Of a stretch of 42,922 nt of DNA, positions 1-7,484 are shown in pieces (the stretch's first letter is position 1; each line of letters opens with the position of its first letter). Both the position numbers and the translations under genes were made by a program. Location of the stretch: positions 1-42,922 of the forward strand of contig WAJV01000070.1 in NCBI GenBank assembly GCA_015523725.1, read 5' to 3'. The DNA is from Candidatus Geothermarchaeota archaeon. Lineage in GTDB: Archaea; Thermoproteota; Nitrososphaeria; Geothermarchaeales; JDFR-13. The notes under the pieces were generated by a model. The model saw only the letters and a list, made by a program, of their open reading frames with translations, did not search any database and was not told where the DNA came from.

Positions 1-330
1 ACATAAACCCATATTAATAGTACTCTTCCTATTTATAACAGATTCGTAACCATTAAAGAAATCTAGGTCAATTCGCGGCGCGGGACCCCGCTCCTCCTTC
101 CTATCAATAAATGCAATATCAGGAACTAAACCCAATTTTAAGAGGTCATAAGTAACTCTATCCCCCACAGCGGCTATGTATCCGCCAGCAGACCAAATTG
201 ATAATATCCTCTGCTTAATTGATGAATAATTATCCCCACTATATATATCGCCCAGTATCCTACGTACATAAGGATGATATTTCTCCGGAAAAAATATTTC
301 TATATCCAATTCACATAATCTTGACGGCAT
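1..330 (-). CDS. GTP-dependent dephospho-CoA kinase (DUF359), partial, C-terminus beyond window
   Basis: Catalyses the last step of archaeal coenzyme A synthesis, phosphorylating dephospho-CoA with GTP. Translating the minus strand from the ATG at 330 gives 110 codons open to the window edge. Residues around 50-80 contain GGYIAAVGDRVTYDLLKLG followed by VPDIAFIDRK, the conserved glycine- and aspartate-rich start of the DUF359 family (AVGD.VT...L...G..PDIA..D). Full-length members are about 170-180 residues, so roughly the last 60-70 are missing here. The ATG overlaps the end of the spt4 gene by 20 nt. Placement after rpoE and spt4 is a common archaeal arrangement. The enzyme activity is family knowledge; the identification rests on the motif and context. 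Confidence 0.88.
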   Translation of the reverse strand, partial: MPSRLCELDIEIFFPEKYHPYVRRILGDIYSGDNYSSIKQRILSIWSAGGYIAAVGDRVTYDLLKLGLVPDIAFIDRKEERGPAPRIDLDFFNGYESVINRKSTINMGLC

Positions 331-502
331 ACATACCCTCTTTCTCCAAGGGAAGCATATCTTTAAGCCTAGTAGCCTCATCCAACACTATTATGAAGCC
401 AGACCACCTAGTAGTAAAGTCTTTGGAGCCACATACAGGACACTCATTAACCTTAGAATCAACTATATATTTACACTTTCTACAAGCCTTCCTACCCTTC
501 AC
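311..502 (-). CDS. spt4: Transcription elongation factor Spt4 (RpoE'')
   Basis: Small zinc-binding partner of Spt5; the Spt4/5 clamp closes over the RNA polymerase cleft and raises processivity. The protein carries two zinc-knuckle cysteine pairs, ACRKCKYIV near the N-terminus and CPVCGSKDF about 20 residues on, then TTRWSGFIIVLDE, all typical of archaeal Spt4. The frame is open back to a TTG at 544. I chose the GTG at 502 because GGGGGTGA lies about 5 nt before it and because homologues begin just before the first Cys pair; a GTG at 511 is an alternative. It overlaps the rpoE 3' end by a few bases and the dephospho-CoA kinase by 20 nt, indicating translational coupling in one operon. Confidence 0.93.
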   Translation of the reverse strand: MKGRKACRKCKYIVDSKVNECPVCGSKDFTTRWSGFIIVLDEATRLKDMLPLEKEGMYAVKIM

Positions 503-1058
503 CGCCTTCACCCCCCGTCTCTGTAACGGGTTGTAGCCACTCAACCTTACCTAATCCCTTAGACTTCATGAATAAAGCTATCTTCATAAGTGAGAATCCC
601 TTAGGAGGAGAATAATCTAAAACCCTTGCCCTAACAACATCCCCCTTCTTAATGACACGGCCACTCTTCCTACCGACTACATAACCCTCAGCCTTATTAA
701 TATCTATAATATCATCCATCAAAACCGATTTATGGACCAAGGCATCTATAGGACCTATCCTCACAAATATGCCAAAGTTCTCTATCCCAACAACCTCTCC
801 CTCGACAACCTCACCCTTAAGAGGCTTAAATGTATAGACATCGAAAACCACCCTGTGATTAGATGACCCATCCTCTGAAATAATCTTGCCAAGAGGATCC
901 ACATCGATATTACCAATATCAATTACATAACCAAGTTCATCATCATATAAACCAGCATACTTTCTAGATAATTGTTTATACGCCGCCTCCTTAAGATCCT
1001 CACCAAATAAACTAGGGCTTATGCTAATTATATCCCTAACCCTATAACGATATAACAT
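492..1058 (-). CDS. rpoE: DNA-directed RNA polymerase subunit E (Rpo7, Rpb7-like)
   Basis: Stalk subunit of RNA polymerase that pairs with RpoF and binds nascent RNA and initiation factors. The 188-residue protein starts MLYRYRVRDIISISPS, typical of the N-terminal RNP-like tip domain, and from about residue 80 has an S1/OB domain (GEVVEGEVVGIENFGIFVRI, GPIDALVHKS). The length matches the family. The ATG at 1058 follows GGGTGAT by 5 nt. The C-terminus is a short Gly/Glu tail (TETGGEGGEG) whose DNA also supplies the Shine-Dalgarno of spt4. It lies 33 nt downstream of the PIN-domain gene in the eS6-aIF2gamma operon. Confidence 0.96.
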   Translation of the reverse strand: MLYRYRVRDIISISPSLFGEDLKEAAYKQLSRKYAGLYDDELGYVIDIGNIDVDPLGKIISEDGSSNHRVVFDVYTFKPLKGEVVEGEVVGIENFGIFVRIGPIDALVHKSVLMDDIIDINKAEGYVVGRKSGRVIKKGDVVRARVLDYSPPKGFSLMKIALFMKSKGLGKVEWLQPVTETGGEGGEG

Positions 1059-1091
1059 ATAAAATCACCCATACCGATTCAAACTAATAAG

Positions 1092-1502
1092 CTAATCAAT
1101 AGTAAGTATCCCCCTCAATAAAAATATTAGTCTAATTCCCCTCTCCCTACAACGATTAATCACATCATTATCACACGTAGCTACGTAACAACCTTTATCC
1201 AGAGCCAGGCTAACTACATCCTCATCCGCCACTCCATCAAAACCATCTACTACAAGCACCCCCGAGGTATCGATAAATTTTAATGCCAGACCAGCAAACC
1301 CACTAACCTTACCGCCCGAATCCCTCAACTCAAGAAGCTCCCTATACACCGACCTAGGAATAAGTAAATTATAGTTAATAAATCTACCCCTAAAATCATC
1401 GAGCAAACCGGCCTTACTAAACAACTCTATCAAAAAACTAGTATCCATTACAATGCATCTACTTAAAGAATAGATGTTTTTGAATTCACTACCCCTCTTC
1501 AT
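1092..1502 (-). CDS. PIN-domain protein (Fcf1/VapC9-like predicted RNase)
   Basis: Predicted Mg2+-dependent single-strand ribonuclease of the PIN fold, of the type that commonly sits between aIF2gamma and rpoE in archaea and is compared with eukaryotic Fcf1/Utp24. Visible acidic residues fit the PIN active site: IVMDTSFLIEL near residue 20, PRSVYRELLEL about 40 residues later, ADEDVVSLAL, and CYVATCDNDVINRC. At 136 residues it has normal PIN length. I chose the ATG at 1502, which overlaps the aIF2gamma stop as ATGA; the frame extends further upstream, but that part lies inside aIF2gamma. A role in rRNA processing or quality control is plausible from context, but the RNA target is unknown. There is no antitoxin gene beside it, so a toxin role is unlikely. 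Confidence 0.85.
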   Translation of the reverse strand: MKRGSEFKNIYSLSRCIVMDTSFLIELFSKAGLLDDFRGRFINYNLLIPRSVYRELLELRDSGGKVSGFAGLALKFIDTSGVLVVDGFDGVADEDVVSLALDKGCYVATCDNDVINRCRERGIRLIFLLRGILTID

Positions 1503-3226
1503 ACCACAGTCCCTACACCAACAAGCCTCCACAAATTGTTTACCTGAGCCGCTATCGCCACCCTCCACCCCGAACCAGCGATAACAGGCCTAATAAGCTT
1601 AACATGCACATGCTCCCTGGATACATCAGTCACTATAGCGAGAGTAACTGCGGGACCGACGTTAAGCCTAAGCCTATCCCCCCTGCTGAGCTCCTTAACT
1701 AAAATAGTCTCATCGGTCCCAACCACATACTTAAACAACTCAACATTCATATCAAACTCATATAATACTGGGGGAAGAGTATCTGGTTTACCAGCCACAC
1801 TACCAACCAATCCATCAGATTTAGTCAGATAAGGATCTAGGTCTGTCTGAATACCTATTAATCCACCTCCATAAGCCTCCTTAAGTGAAGTATATCTAGT
1901 CCTAATGGATTTAACCTCAGTGTAAAGGGGCTTATATTTTATCTTCCCCTCCTCACTATAAATATATCCGGGAGATACCTCGATCTCATCACCAACAGAG
2001 ACCTTACCCTGAACAATACTCCCCCCAATAACACCCCCCTTAAGCTTCTCGAAAGACTCACCCGGCTTATTAATATCGAAGGACCTTATAATGAACATTC
2101 TGAAAGGTTTTTCCAGATCCCTATGAGGAACCGGTATATATTTATATAAAGCCTCAACCAAATAATGCAAGTTAATTCTATGCACCGCCGATACAGGAAT
2201 TATCGGGGCGTCTGCATAAATAGTTGTTGACAAAAAATCCCTAATCTTCTCATAATTCTCTATAGCCTCCCTCTTAGAAACTAGGTCAATCTTATTCTGA
2301 ACAACCACCAAGTGCTTCACACCGAGTATCTGAAGCGCCATCGTATGCTCCTTAGTCTGAGGCCTCGGAACATCCTCATTAGCAGCAATAACCAACATAG
2401 CCCCATCCATAACAGCCGCGCCTGATAACATATTGGCCATCAAACTTTCATGGCCAGGGCAATCAACAAAACTAATGACACGCACCAACTCAGGATTCCC
2501 ATATCCATTAAACTCAGGCCTAGACCAATATATTTCTCCAGAGGGCCCGGTCAACCTAAAAATAGGCATATCCGCATATCCAATCCTAATCGTTATCCCC
2601 CTCCTAAGCTCCTCACTATGGCTACTCGTCCATATACCAGTCAATCCCTCTATAATAGTCGTATTATGGAGTATAATGGGACCTGAGCCACCGAGGAAAG
2701 TATGTAGTGATGGAACCATTAGGTCATATATGTATCCACTATATCGTTGAACAACTATTTTATCAATCTCATCAATAGATACACGGCTAAAATTATCATC
2801 TGAAGCCACAAGTAGAGGTATGCCTGCCTCTAGTTTATCCGCTTCCAACCATTTAATAGTATCCTCATTAGAATATACTGGTAACTTATGGATGGGCGAT
2901 ACTTCGACAACCATACCAGTAGATGTTATGATTTTATACATCCGTCCATCATATCTTTGTCTATAGAGCAGGGCTTTAGATTTAACAATTCCATTATTCC
3001 CATACGAATATACATCTATAAATCTTTTGATTATCTCCTCATCTCGACTCAATCTATGAATTTTTATACCATTATTTTCCAATATCCCCCATAAATCCCC
3101 AATACCCAAGTCTCCATAGAGGGGTGTATAGACCTTGGTATCGCTGGACACGCATTTACCATGATCTACGTGCCCAGCCGTACCAATATTTAAATCAGAC
3201 TGCCTATCAATCTTAACCTTACTCAC
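1499..3226 (-). CDS. eif2g: Translation initiation factor aIF2 subunit gamma, intein-containing precursor
   Basis: GTPase subunit of aIF2, which brings Met-tRNAi to the small ribosomal subunit. The precursor is 575 residues, but residues 25-188 are an intein; the spliced protein would be 411 residues, the usual length. After removal of the intein the P-loop reads GHVDHGK/TTIIEGLTGIW, followed by SEELRRGITIRIGYAD, DCPGHESLMANM and VVQNKIDLVSK, exactly the G1-G4 motifs of aIF2gamma. C-terminal beta-barrel domains follow. The start is GTG at 3226, overlapping the eS6 stop (GTGA), and the stop overlaps the PIN-gene start (ATGA), so the three genes are translationally coupled. Without splicing the nucleotide-binding loop is broken between Lys and Thr, so activity must depend on splicing. 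Confidence 0.96.
   Translation of the reverse strand: MSKVKIDRQSDLNIGTAGHVDHGKCVSSDTKVYTPLYGDLGIGDLWGILENNGIKIHRLSRDEEIIKRFIDVYSYGNNGIVKSKALLYRQRYDGRMYKIITSTGMVVEVSPIHKLPVYSNEDTIKWLEADKLEAGIPLLVASDDNFSRVSIDEIDKIVVQRYSGYIYDLMVPSLHTFLGGSGPIILHNTTIIEGLTGIWTSSHSEELRRGITIRIGYADMPIFRLTGPSGEIYWSRPEFNGYGNPELVRVISFVDCPGHESLMANMLSGAAVMDGAMLVIAANEDVPRPQTKEHTMALQILGVKHLVVVQNKIDLVSKREAIENYEKIRDFLSTTIYADAPIIPVSAVHRINLHYLVEALYKYIPVPHRDLEKPFRMFIIRSFDINKPGESFEKLKGGVIGGSIVQGKVSVGDEIEVSPGYIYSEEGKIKYKPLYTEVKSIRTRYTSLKEAYGGGLIGIQTDLDPYLTKSDGLVGSVAGKPDTLPPVLYEFDMNVELFKYVVGTDETILVKELSRGDRLRLNVGPAVTLAIVTDVSREHVHVKLIRPVIAGSGWRVAIAAQVNNLWRLVGVGTVV
2663..3154 (-). other. Mini-intein inside aIF2gamma, inserted in the P-loop
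   Basis: In-frame segment of 164 residues (25-188 of the precursor). It begins with Cys (CVSSDTKVYT, block A) and ends IILHN, followed by Thr of the host, giving the standard chemistry: Cys1, penultimate His, terminal Asn, and Thr as +1 nucleophile. Block B is seen as VVEVSPIHKLPV (Ser-x-x-His instead of the usual Thr-x-x-His). Block F is YIYDLMVPSLHTFLGG. At 164 residues there is no room for a LAGLIDADG endonuclease and none is seen, so it is a splicing-only mini-intein. Host sequence on both sides joins perfectly into GHVDHGKTT. Confidence 0.95.
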
Positions 3227-3579
3227 TCCACAACCACCATATTAACTTGGTATATGTCTGTAGTTATTGTATTACCCCTAACCAAAATCCGCCGCCTATA
3301 TCCCTTCTTAGTCTTACCCTTGATAGTTCTTAGACCAATACCCTTACCAGCAAGTATATAGACCTTTCTCCCCCCAGGAATATCTGGCCTCATAGGGAAA
3401 CCACTCTTGTCACTACCACCAGTAATCCTTAATTTACCATACTCCAAATTCAACGCCTTCCCATCAATAACATCCCCAATCCTCTTACCTATTAGAACCC
3501 TACTATATGGCTCATCGACCTCGACACTAACCGCCTTACCATCCTTTGGAAAGCTAATATTTAACTTAAACTTCACCAA
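3223..3579 (-). CDS. rps6e: Ribosomal protein eS6
   Basis: Component of the small ribosomal subunit. The 118-residue sequence has the archaeal eS6 pattern: FKLNISFPKDGKA at the N-terminus, RVLIGKRIGDVIDG, LRITGGSDKSGFPMRPDI and the basic GKTKKGYRRRILVRGNTI segment. The start is TTG at 3579 or the adjacent GTG at 3576; both follow GGAGGGTGAT, at about 5 and 8 nt. It is the first gene of the operon that continues with aIF2gamma, the PIN protein, RpoE, Spt4 and dephospho-CoA kinase, and its stop overlaps the aIF2gamma start by 4 nt. A TATA-like box lies about 50 nt upstream. Confidence 0.96.
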   Translation of the reverse strand: MVKFKLNISFPKDGKAVSVEVDEPYSRVLIGKRIGDVIDGKALNLEYGKLRITGGSDKSGFPMRPDIPGGRKVYILAGKGIGLRTIKGKTKKGYRRRILVRGNTITTDIYQVNMVVVE

Positions 3580-3623
3580 ACCACATCACCCTCCATCTAA
3601 ACGAATACTCAATAAATTAAACA

Positions 3624-3641
3624 AGATTATTTAAATATTAT
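3624..3641 (-). promoter_or_regulatory. TATA-like box for the eS6-aIF2gamma operon
   Basis: On the minus strand this reads ATATTTAAATAATC, a good archaeal TATA match, about 50 nt before the eS6 start, leaving a leader of roughly 25 nt with the Shine-Dalgarno GGAGGGTGAT. It sits in the 73-nt gap after aIF5B, so the two units are probably transcribed separately. Call by motif and spacing only. Confidence 0.55.
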
Positions 3642-3652
3642 CCAGTAATTAG

Positions 3653-5953
3653 TCAACGAGCCCAAGCGGGATTAAACTTCCTCTTAAAATCAATAAATTC
3701 CTTCAAAACATCCAACTCATCACTCCTCAACATATCTGAGAAATCCCTAAGCAGCCGCCTAGCATGATCCTCTGGAACATCAACATATACTATATCATTC
3801 TCATCTAAATCCCTACCAATGACAGCTTCTCTAATAGATATAGCTACCTCCATATCTTTAGAGGCAGATTCAATATTCCTTCCCCTATCCTGAATCTGAT
3901 GAATTAAACCTAATCGCTTACCATTCCTCGAGTTAATAACCGGATACTTCTGCCTAATCGTACCACCTAAAACTCTAATACCAAATATAGCCGGTTTACT
4001 TCTCCTAAAAACATATCCCTCCAAAACCTGAAATTTACCGGGTTTTATCAACTGCTCGAACTCCCTCACCCTCCTCCTCTGAAGAGACTGCGCAACCCAA
4101 GTAAGGTATTCATCAACGATCCTATACAATATTTTACCACTAAATACTGGTATACCCTTACCCTCAGCAAGAGATTTAGCGTCACTAGTGATGTCCACAT
4201 TGAAAGCCAATATAACCCCCCTATCCTCATCATGCTCCCTAACAACATCCGCCTCCATGACATCCCTCTTAGAAACAACTCCAATATCCGCCTTCCTAAT
4301 GGGGACACCCTTCCGCCTTAGATAATTTATCATGGCCTCGAGTGACCCTAGAGTATCGGCCTTCACAACGACGCCAACCGAATCTGTATCAATCTTTATA
4401 GACTCAACCTCCCTAAGTAGCCTCTCAGCATACTCCTCCACATTAACACCAACCCCAAGACTATAAATCGTAGAGCCGGCATACACATTCTCTAACCCGG
4501 GTGCATTAATAATTATTCCCGCCGCCGGTATACTCTCATTAATAGACCTAAACCTCTTCCTAGGGTCCCTAATCTCATCCAAGGGAGCCGGCATTAAAAT
4601 CGCTCTAACCCTACCCCTCAACAATCCATCTCCACCAACACCTATAATAGTGTCTCCAACCCTGATAACCCCATCAACGTGAATACATTTAAGTACTTTA
4701 CCTAAACCAACTTCTTCAGAGACCTCCAACACCACCGCATAACCTGGGGCATCAGGGTCTACACGCAACTTATCCAACATAAACTTCTGCACTAACCCAA
4801 TCAAAATAGTTATCAACTCCTGTATACCCTCACCAGTCTTCGCACTAACCGGGACAATAGCCACGGTCTTCCTAAAATTCTTAATCCTATCAAACCTATC
4901 CCCATCAAATCCATATGTATTCAAGGCGGAAACAATATATGAGAGCCTCTCCTCCAACAGATACTTAACCTCATCACTCTGATACTTATAAGATTCTAGA
5001 AAAGACAACGTATCATACGGTCTCCACCCATGTAACAAATCGATCTTATTCGCTGCCACTAAGAATGGAACACGTCTATCCATAAGTATTTGAATGCTTT
5101 CATGAGTCTGTGGCTCAAACCCCCGCCTCACATCGACAACCAAGATCGCAATATCAGATGCAGATCCCCCTCTCTTCCTCAAATTAGTGAATACTTCATG
5201 ACCAGGTGTATCGATAACCAATAACCCAGGCACCTTAATCTCGAAATTGAATTTCTTAAGTAGATCCCCAGCCATAGCATATAGAGTCTCACGGGGAAAC
5301 ATACTTGCCCCAATATGCTGGGTAATACCGCCAGCCTCCCTCATCTGTACAGCGGTACCCCTAATCTTATCCAATAGGGAAGTATTATGTACAATAATAT
5401 CTTCAGCAACATAATTATGGTCCCCACCTACATCAAAGTCAAAAACATTATATTCCCCCCTCAACAACTCCACAGACTTAACACCATATACACCCAATCC
5501 AAACCTATCCGAGGGCTCGACATCATACTCCCACATCCCCGTTTTCACAGGAACCTCAAATACATCTCCGCCCATATAACGCCCAACCACCAAGTCACCA
5601 GGAGATAAATGAATAGCATCCAGATATTGAAGAACCCCTAAACCCCGATATACCAAAAACTTATGTTCAGGCGTCGTCTCAATAGATAAGCCTCCATCAA
5701 AAACAACTTTAACCAACTTATCAGCCTTCATCCAAACACAATCCCTAATATAAGTCCTCCTCAACTCCATACCATTAACAAGAGATAATGATAGAGTTCT
5801 GTACCTCTCCCCAGAATATTTAATTGCCTCATATAATTCCCTAGCCTCAACCCAACCCCTATTTGTCAATATCTCAACCCATCCAGGGACACACTTACCA
5901 CTATCCACGTGACCCAATACAGTTATAATAGGCTGCCTTAAGTACTCAACCAC
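3653..5953 (-). CDS. infB: Translation initiation factor aIF5B (IF-2 family), intein-containing precursor
   Basis: GTPase that promotes ribosomal subunit joining. The 766-residue precursor contains an intein at residues 21-190; the spliced product is 596 residues, the usual archaeal length. With the intein removed the N-terminus reads ITVLGHVDSGK/TSLLDKIRGTAVQ, then AGGITQHIGAS (G2), DTPGHEVFTNLRKRGG (G3), AANKIDLLHGW (G4) and PVSAKTGEGI (G5). Domains II-IV follow (GVVVKADTLGSLEAM, VFSGKILYRIVDEY). The GTG start at 5953 lies 6 nt after GGGGGTGA. The P-loop is GHVDSGK where the related GTPases in this window have GHVDHGK. It forms a single-gene unit with its own upstream TATA-like box. Confidence 0.97.
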   Translation of the reverse strand: MVEYLRQPIITVLGHVDSGKCVPGWVEILTNRGWVEARELYEAIKYSGERYRTLSLSLVNGMELRRTYIRDCVWMKADKLVKVVFDGGLSIETTPEHKFLVYRGLGVLQYLDAIHLSPGDLVVGRYMGGDVFEVPVKTGMWEYDVEPSDRFGLGVYGVKSVELLRGEYNVFDFDVGGDHNYVAEDIIVHNTSLLDKIRGTAVQMREAGGITQHIGASMFPRETLYAMAGDLLKKFNFEIKVPGLLVIDTPGHEVFTNLRKRGGSASDIAILVVDVRRGFEPQTHESIQILMDRRVPFLVAANKIDLLHGWRPYDTLSFLESYKYQSDEVKYLLEERLSYIVSALNTYGFDGDRFDRIKNFRKTVAIVPVSAKTGEGIQELITILIGLVQKFMLDKLRVDPDAPGYAVVLEVSEEVGLGKVLKCIHVDGVIRVGDTIIGVGGDGLLRGRVRAILMPAPLDEIRDPRKRFRSINESIPAAGIIINAPGLENVYAGSTIYSLGVGVNVEEYAERLLREVESIKIDTDSVGVVVKADTLGSLEAMINYLRRKGVPIRKADIGVVSKRDVMEADVVREHDEDRGVILAFNVDITSDAKSLAEGKGIPVFSGKILYRIVDEYLTWVAQSLQRRRVREFEQLIKPGKFQVLEGYVFRRSKPAIFGIRVLGGTIRQKYPVINSRNGKRLGLIHQIQDRGRNIESASKDMEVAISIREAVIGRDLDENDIVYVDVPEDHARRLLRDFSDMLRSDELDVLKEFIDFKRKFNPAWAR
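5384..5893 (-). other. Mini-intein inside aIF5B, inserted in the P-loop
   Basis: In-frame segment of 170 residues (21-190 of the precursor). It begins CVPGWVEILTNRGW (block A) and ends EDIIVHN before host Thr. Block B is LSIETTPEHKFLVY with the canonical Thr-Pro-x-His. Block F is VFDFDVGGDHNYVAEDI and block G ends in His-Asn. No LAGLIDADG motif is present and the linker between N- and C-terminal splicing blocks is short, so it is a mini-intein. Its position (after the P-loop Lys, before Thr) is homologous to that of the aIF2gamma intein. P-loop inteins in archaeal infB are known from methanococci and Thermococcales, in full-length or mini form. Confidence 0.96.
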
Positions 5954-5983
5954 CTCAGCTCACCCCCATATATTAGAACAGAT

Positions 5984-6000
5984 AAGAATAAATATATTGA
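5984..6000 (-). promoter_or_regulatory. TATA-like box upstream of aIF5B
   Basis: The minus strand reads CAATATATTTATTC about 35-45 nt before the GTG start at 5953, the normal archaeal distance for a short leader. The 136-nt gap between aIF5B and ndk otherwise shows only AT-rich sequence and no other gene. Confidence 0.5.
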
Positions 6001-6089
6001 ATCATAGAGTATCTAAACAACATCTAAAAATATAACCTACTGTAGTCAATATGATGCAATGTAAATATTATAAACTATTACTGAATAAT

Positions 6090-6506
6090 TTACGCCTTGA
6101 AATCAGGGAAAAGGATAGCTGCCTCCCTAACAAAACTCTCCTTAGAATCAGATGCATGAATTAAATTATCTGTAATATCTAGTCCAAAGTCTCCCCTAAC
6201 TGTCCCAGGAGCGGCTTTAACAGGGTCTGTAGCCCCAATCAAAGACCTAACTACGGATATAGCTGACCGACCCTTCAATATAGCCGCAACTATCTTCTTA
6301 TCACCTACTGTATTAATCAATTCATCGAAAAAAGGTTTCCCCCTATGTACAGAGTAAAAATCCATAGCCATATCACGACTCATAAAAATGGTCTTTAAAG
6401 AAACAATCTCAAGACCCTTATCCTCAAACCTAGCCAATATTCTACCTACTAACCCCCTCCTAATAGCGGAGGGCTTAAGAAAGATTAATGTATATTCCTC
6501 CGACAT
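6090..6506 (-). CDS. ndk: Nucleoside diphosphate kinase
   Basis: Transfers phosphate between nucleoside di- and triphosphates through a phosphohistidine. Key sites are EEYTLIFLKPSAIRRG at the N-terminus, the VRSLIGATDPVKAAPGTVRGD nucleotide-binding region, and NLIHASDSKESFVREA, which contains the catalytic His (HASDS). The length of 138 residues is typical. The frame is open back to 6530, but AGGTG lies just before two consecutive ATGs at 6509 and 6506; I used 6506 (7 nt spacing). It is the last gene of the L7Ae-eS28-eL24-ndk operon, a widespread archaeal arrangement, and follows eL24 by about 10 nt. Confidence 0.96.
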   Translation of the reverse strand: MSEEYTLIFLKPSAIRRGLVGRILARFEDKGLEIVSLKTIFMSRDMAMDFYSVHRGKPFFDELINTVGDKKIVAAILKGRSAISVVRSLIGATDPVKAAPGTVRGDFGLDITDNLIHASDSKESFVREAAILFPDFKA

Positions 6507-6516
6507 CATTAAACAC

Positions 6517-6708
6517 CTACTTAACACCACCTTTTACATACTTCTTAGTCCACTTAAGTTTCCTAGGATCCCGCTTAAATTCCAAAAAGCTAATTCTACA
6601 CTTCCTACTACAAAACCAATAAATAGTACCATCATTCTTAACATACATTACCCCAGTCCCTGGGGGAATCTCATGTCCACAGAAGCTACATATATGGGGT
6701 TGAGGCAT
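6517..6708 (-). CDS. rpl24e: Ribosomal protein eL24
   Basis: Large-subunit zinc-ribbon protein. The sequence [23 protein letters not shown] shows the first CxxC pair, and [20 protein letters not shown] the second Cys pair (CSRKC). Homologues of about 60 residues match this length. The frame extends to an ATG at 6726 that overlaps the eS28 stop, but GGTGGT lies 6 nt before the ATG at 6708, giving [10 protein letters not shown], which fits family N-termini better. It sits between eS28 and ndk. Confidence 0.94.
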   Translation of the reverse strand: MPQPHICSFCGHEIPPGTGVMYVKNDGTIYWFCSRKCRISFLEFKRDPRKLKWTKKYVKGGVK

Positions 6709-6722
6709 CCCTTGACCACCCA

Positions 6723-6938
6723 TCACTTCAAGCGCCTAGCCTCCCTCTCAGTCTCCCTCAACATAAGTATATCCCCGACCCTAACAGGGCCCAACACATT
6801 CCTAGTAATAACCCTACCTTTATCCTTACCAGCCAATATCCTAACCCTAACCTGTGTAACCTCACCAGTCATACCAGTCCTCCCAACGATCTGAATAACC
6901 TCCGCGGGTGTAATGTCATCCCTGTATACATACTCCAT
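6723..6938 (-). CDS. rps28e: Ribosomal protein eS28
   Basis: Small-subunit OB-fold protein of 71 residues. [60 protein letters not shown] match the family from end to end, including the conserved C-terminal LRETEREAR. The ATG at 6938 follows GGGGGTGG with 6 nt spacing. It lies 24 nt downstream of L7Ae in the same operon. Confidence 0.97.
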   Translation of the reverse strand: MEYVYRDDITPAEVIQIVGRTGMTGEVTQVRVRILAGKDKGRVITRNVLGPVRVGDILMLRETEREARRLK

Positions 6939-6962
6939 TCAAGCCACCCCCTCAAAAACCAA

Positions 6963-7343
6963 TCAATAATATCCCTGCTTCTTTAAATACTCAACTATCT
7001 CCTTCACCAACTGCTCTCCATCCCCAGGGTCAACTATCGCGACGCTAGCAGCGGCAACCTCTAAACCAGCTTGCCTACCCAAGTCCTCCTTACTGGGGAC
7101 AAATATATATGGAATATTTCTCTCTCTACATAGTAGGGGTAGATGAGCAACTATCTCAGGGGGATTAACATCCAAAGCTATATACACCAACTTAGCCAAT
7201 CCACGCTCCACCGCCTTAGTGGTCTCATTAGTTCCTCTCTTTACTCCTCTAACCTCCAATGCATATTGGAGAGCCTTATAAGCCGCATCCAAATACTCCT
7301 TCGGCAACTCAAACGTCTCGAATGGGGTCATACCACTACTCAT
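6963..7343 (-). CDS. rpl7ae: Ribosomal protein L7Ae (kink-turn binder)
   Basis: Binds kink-turns in 23S rRNA, in C/D and H/ACA guide RNPs and in RNase P. The 126-residue sequence contains the RNA-contact signature [20 protein letters not shown], then [20 protein letters not shown] and [19 protein letters not shown], all diagnostic. The ATG at 7343 has GGGTGACC upstream. It is first in the L7Ae-eS28-eL24-ndk unit, with a TATA-like box about 25-35 nt upstream. Confidence 0.97.
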   Translation of the reverse strand: MSSGMTPFETFELPKEYLDAAYKALQYALEVRGVKRGTNETTKAVERGLAKLVYIALDVNPPEIVAHLPLLCRERNIPYIFVPSKEDLGRQAGLEVAAASVAIVDPGDGEQLVKEIVEYLKKQGYY

Positions 7344-7365
7344 ACACGGTCACCCAAACCACTTT

Positions 7366-7380
7366 TACATATTTATACAC
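7366..7380 (-). promoter_or_regulatory. TATA-like box upstream of L7Ae
   Basis: The minus strand reads GTGTATAAATATG 25-35 nt before the L7Ae ATG, implying a very short leader. The remainder of the 141-nt gap to gltX is AT-rich and I see no gene or clear structure in it. Confidence 0.55.
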
Positions 7381-7484
7381 ACCCTACCTCTTAATAAATC
7401 AATATATTGGTAACAAATAAAACATCTAAATTTAGAGTAGGCTAATTACTATTAAAGACATTATTACCAAAGTATATCAAAAAA

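Noticed and set aside
1092-1502. VapC toxin of a toxin-antitoxin pair
   Set aside because: No antitoxin gene adjoins it; it is embedded in the conserved aIF2gamma-rpoE operon by an ATGA overlap.
2433-2750. Plus-strand frames of about 100 codons opposite aIF2gamma
   Set aside because: They lie antisense to a certain gene, have no family signature and follow from its codon pattern; many similar shadow frames across the window were dropped for the same reason.
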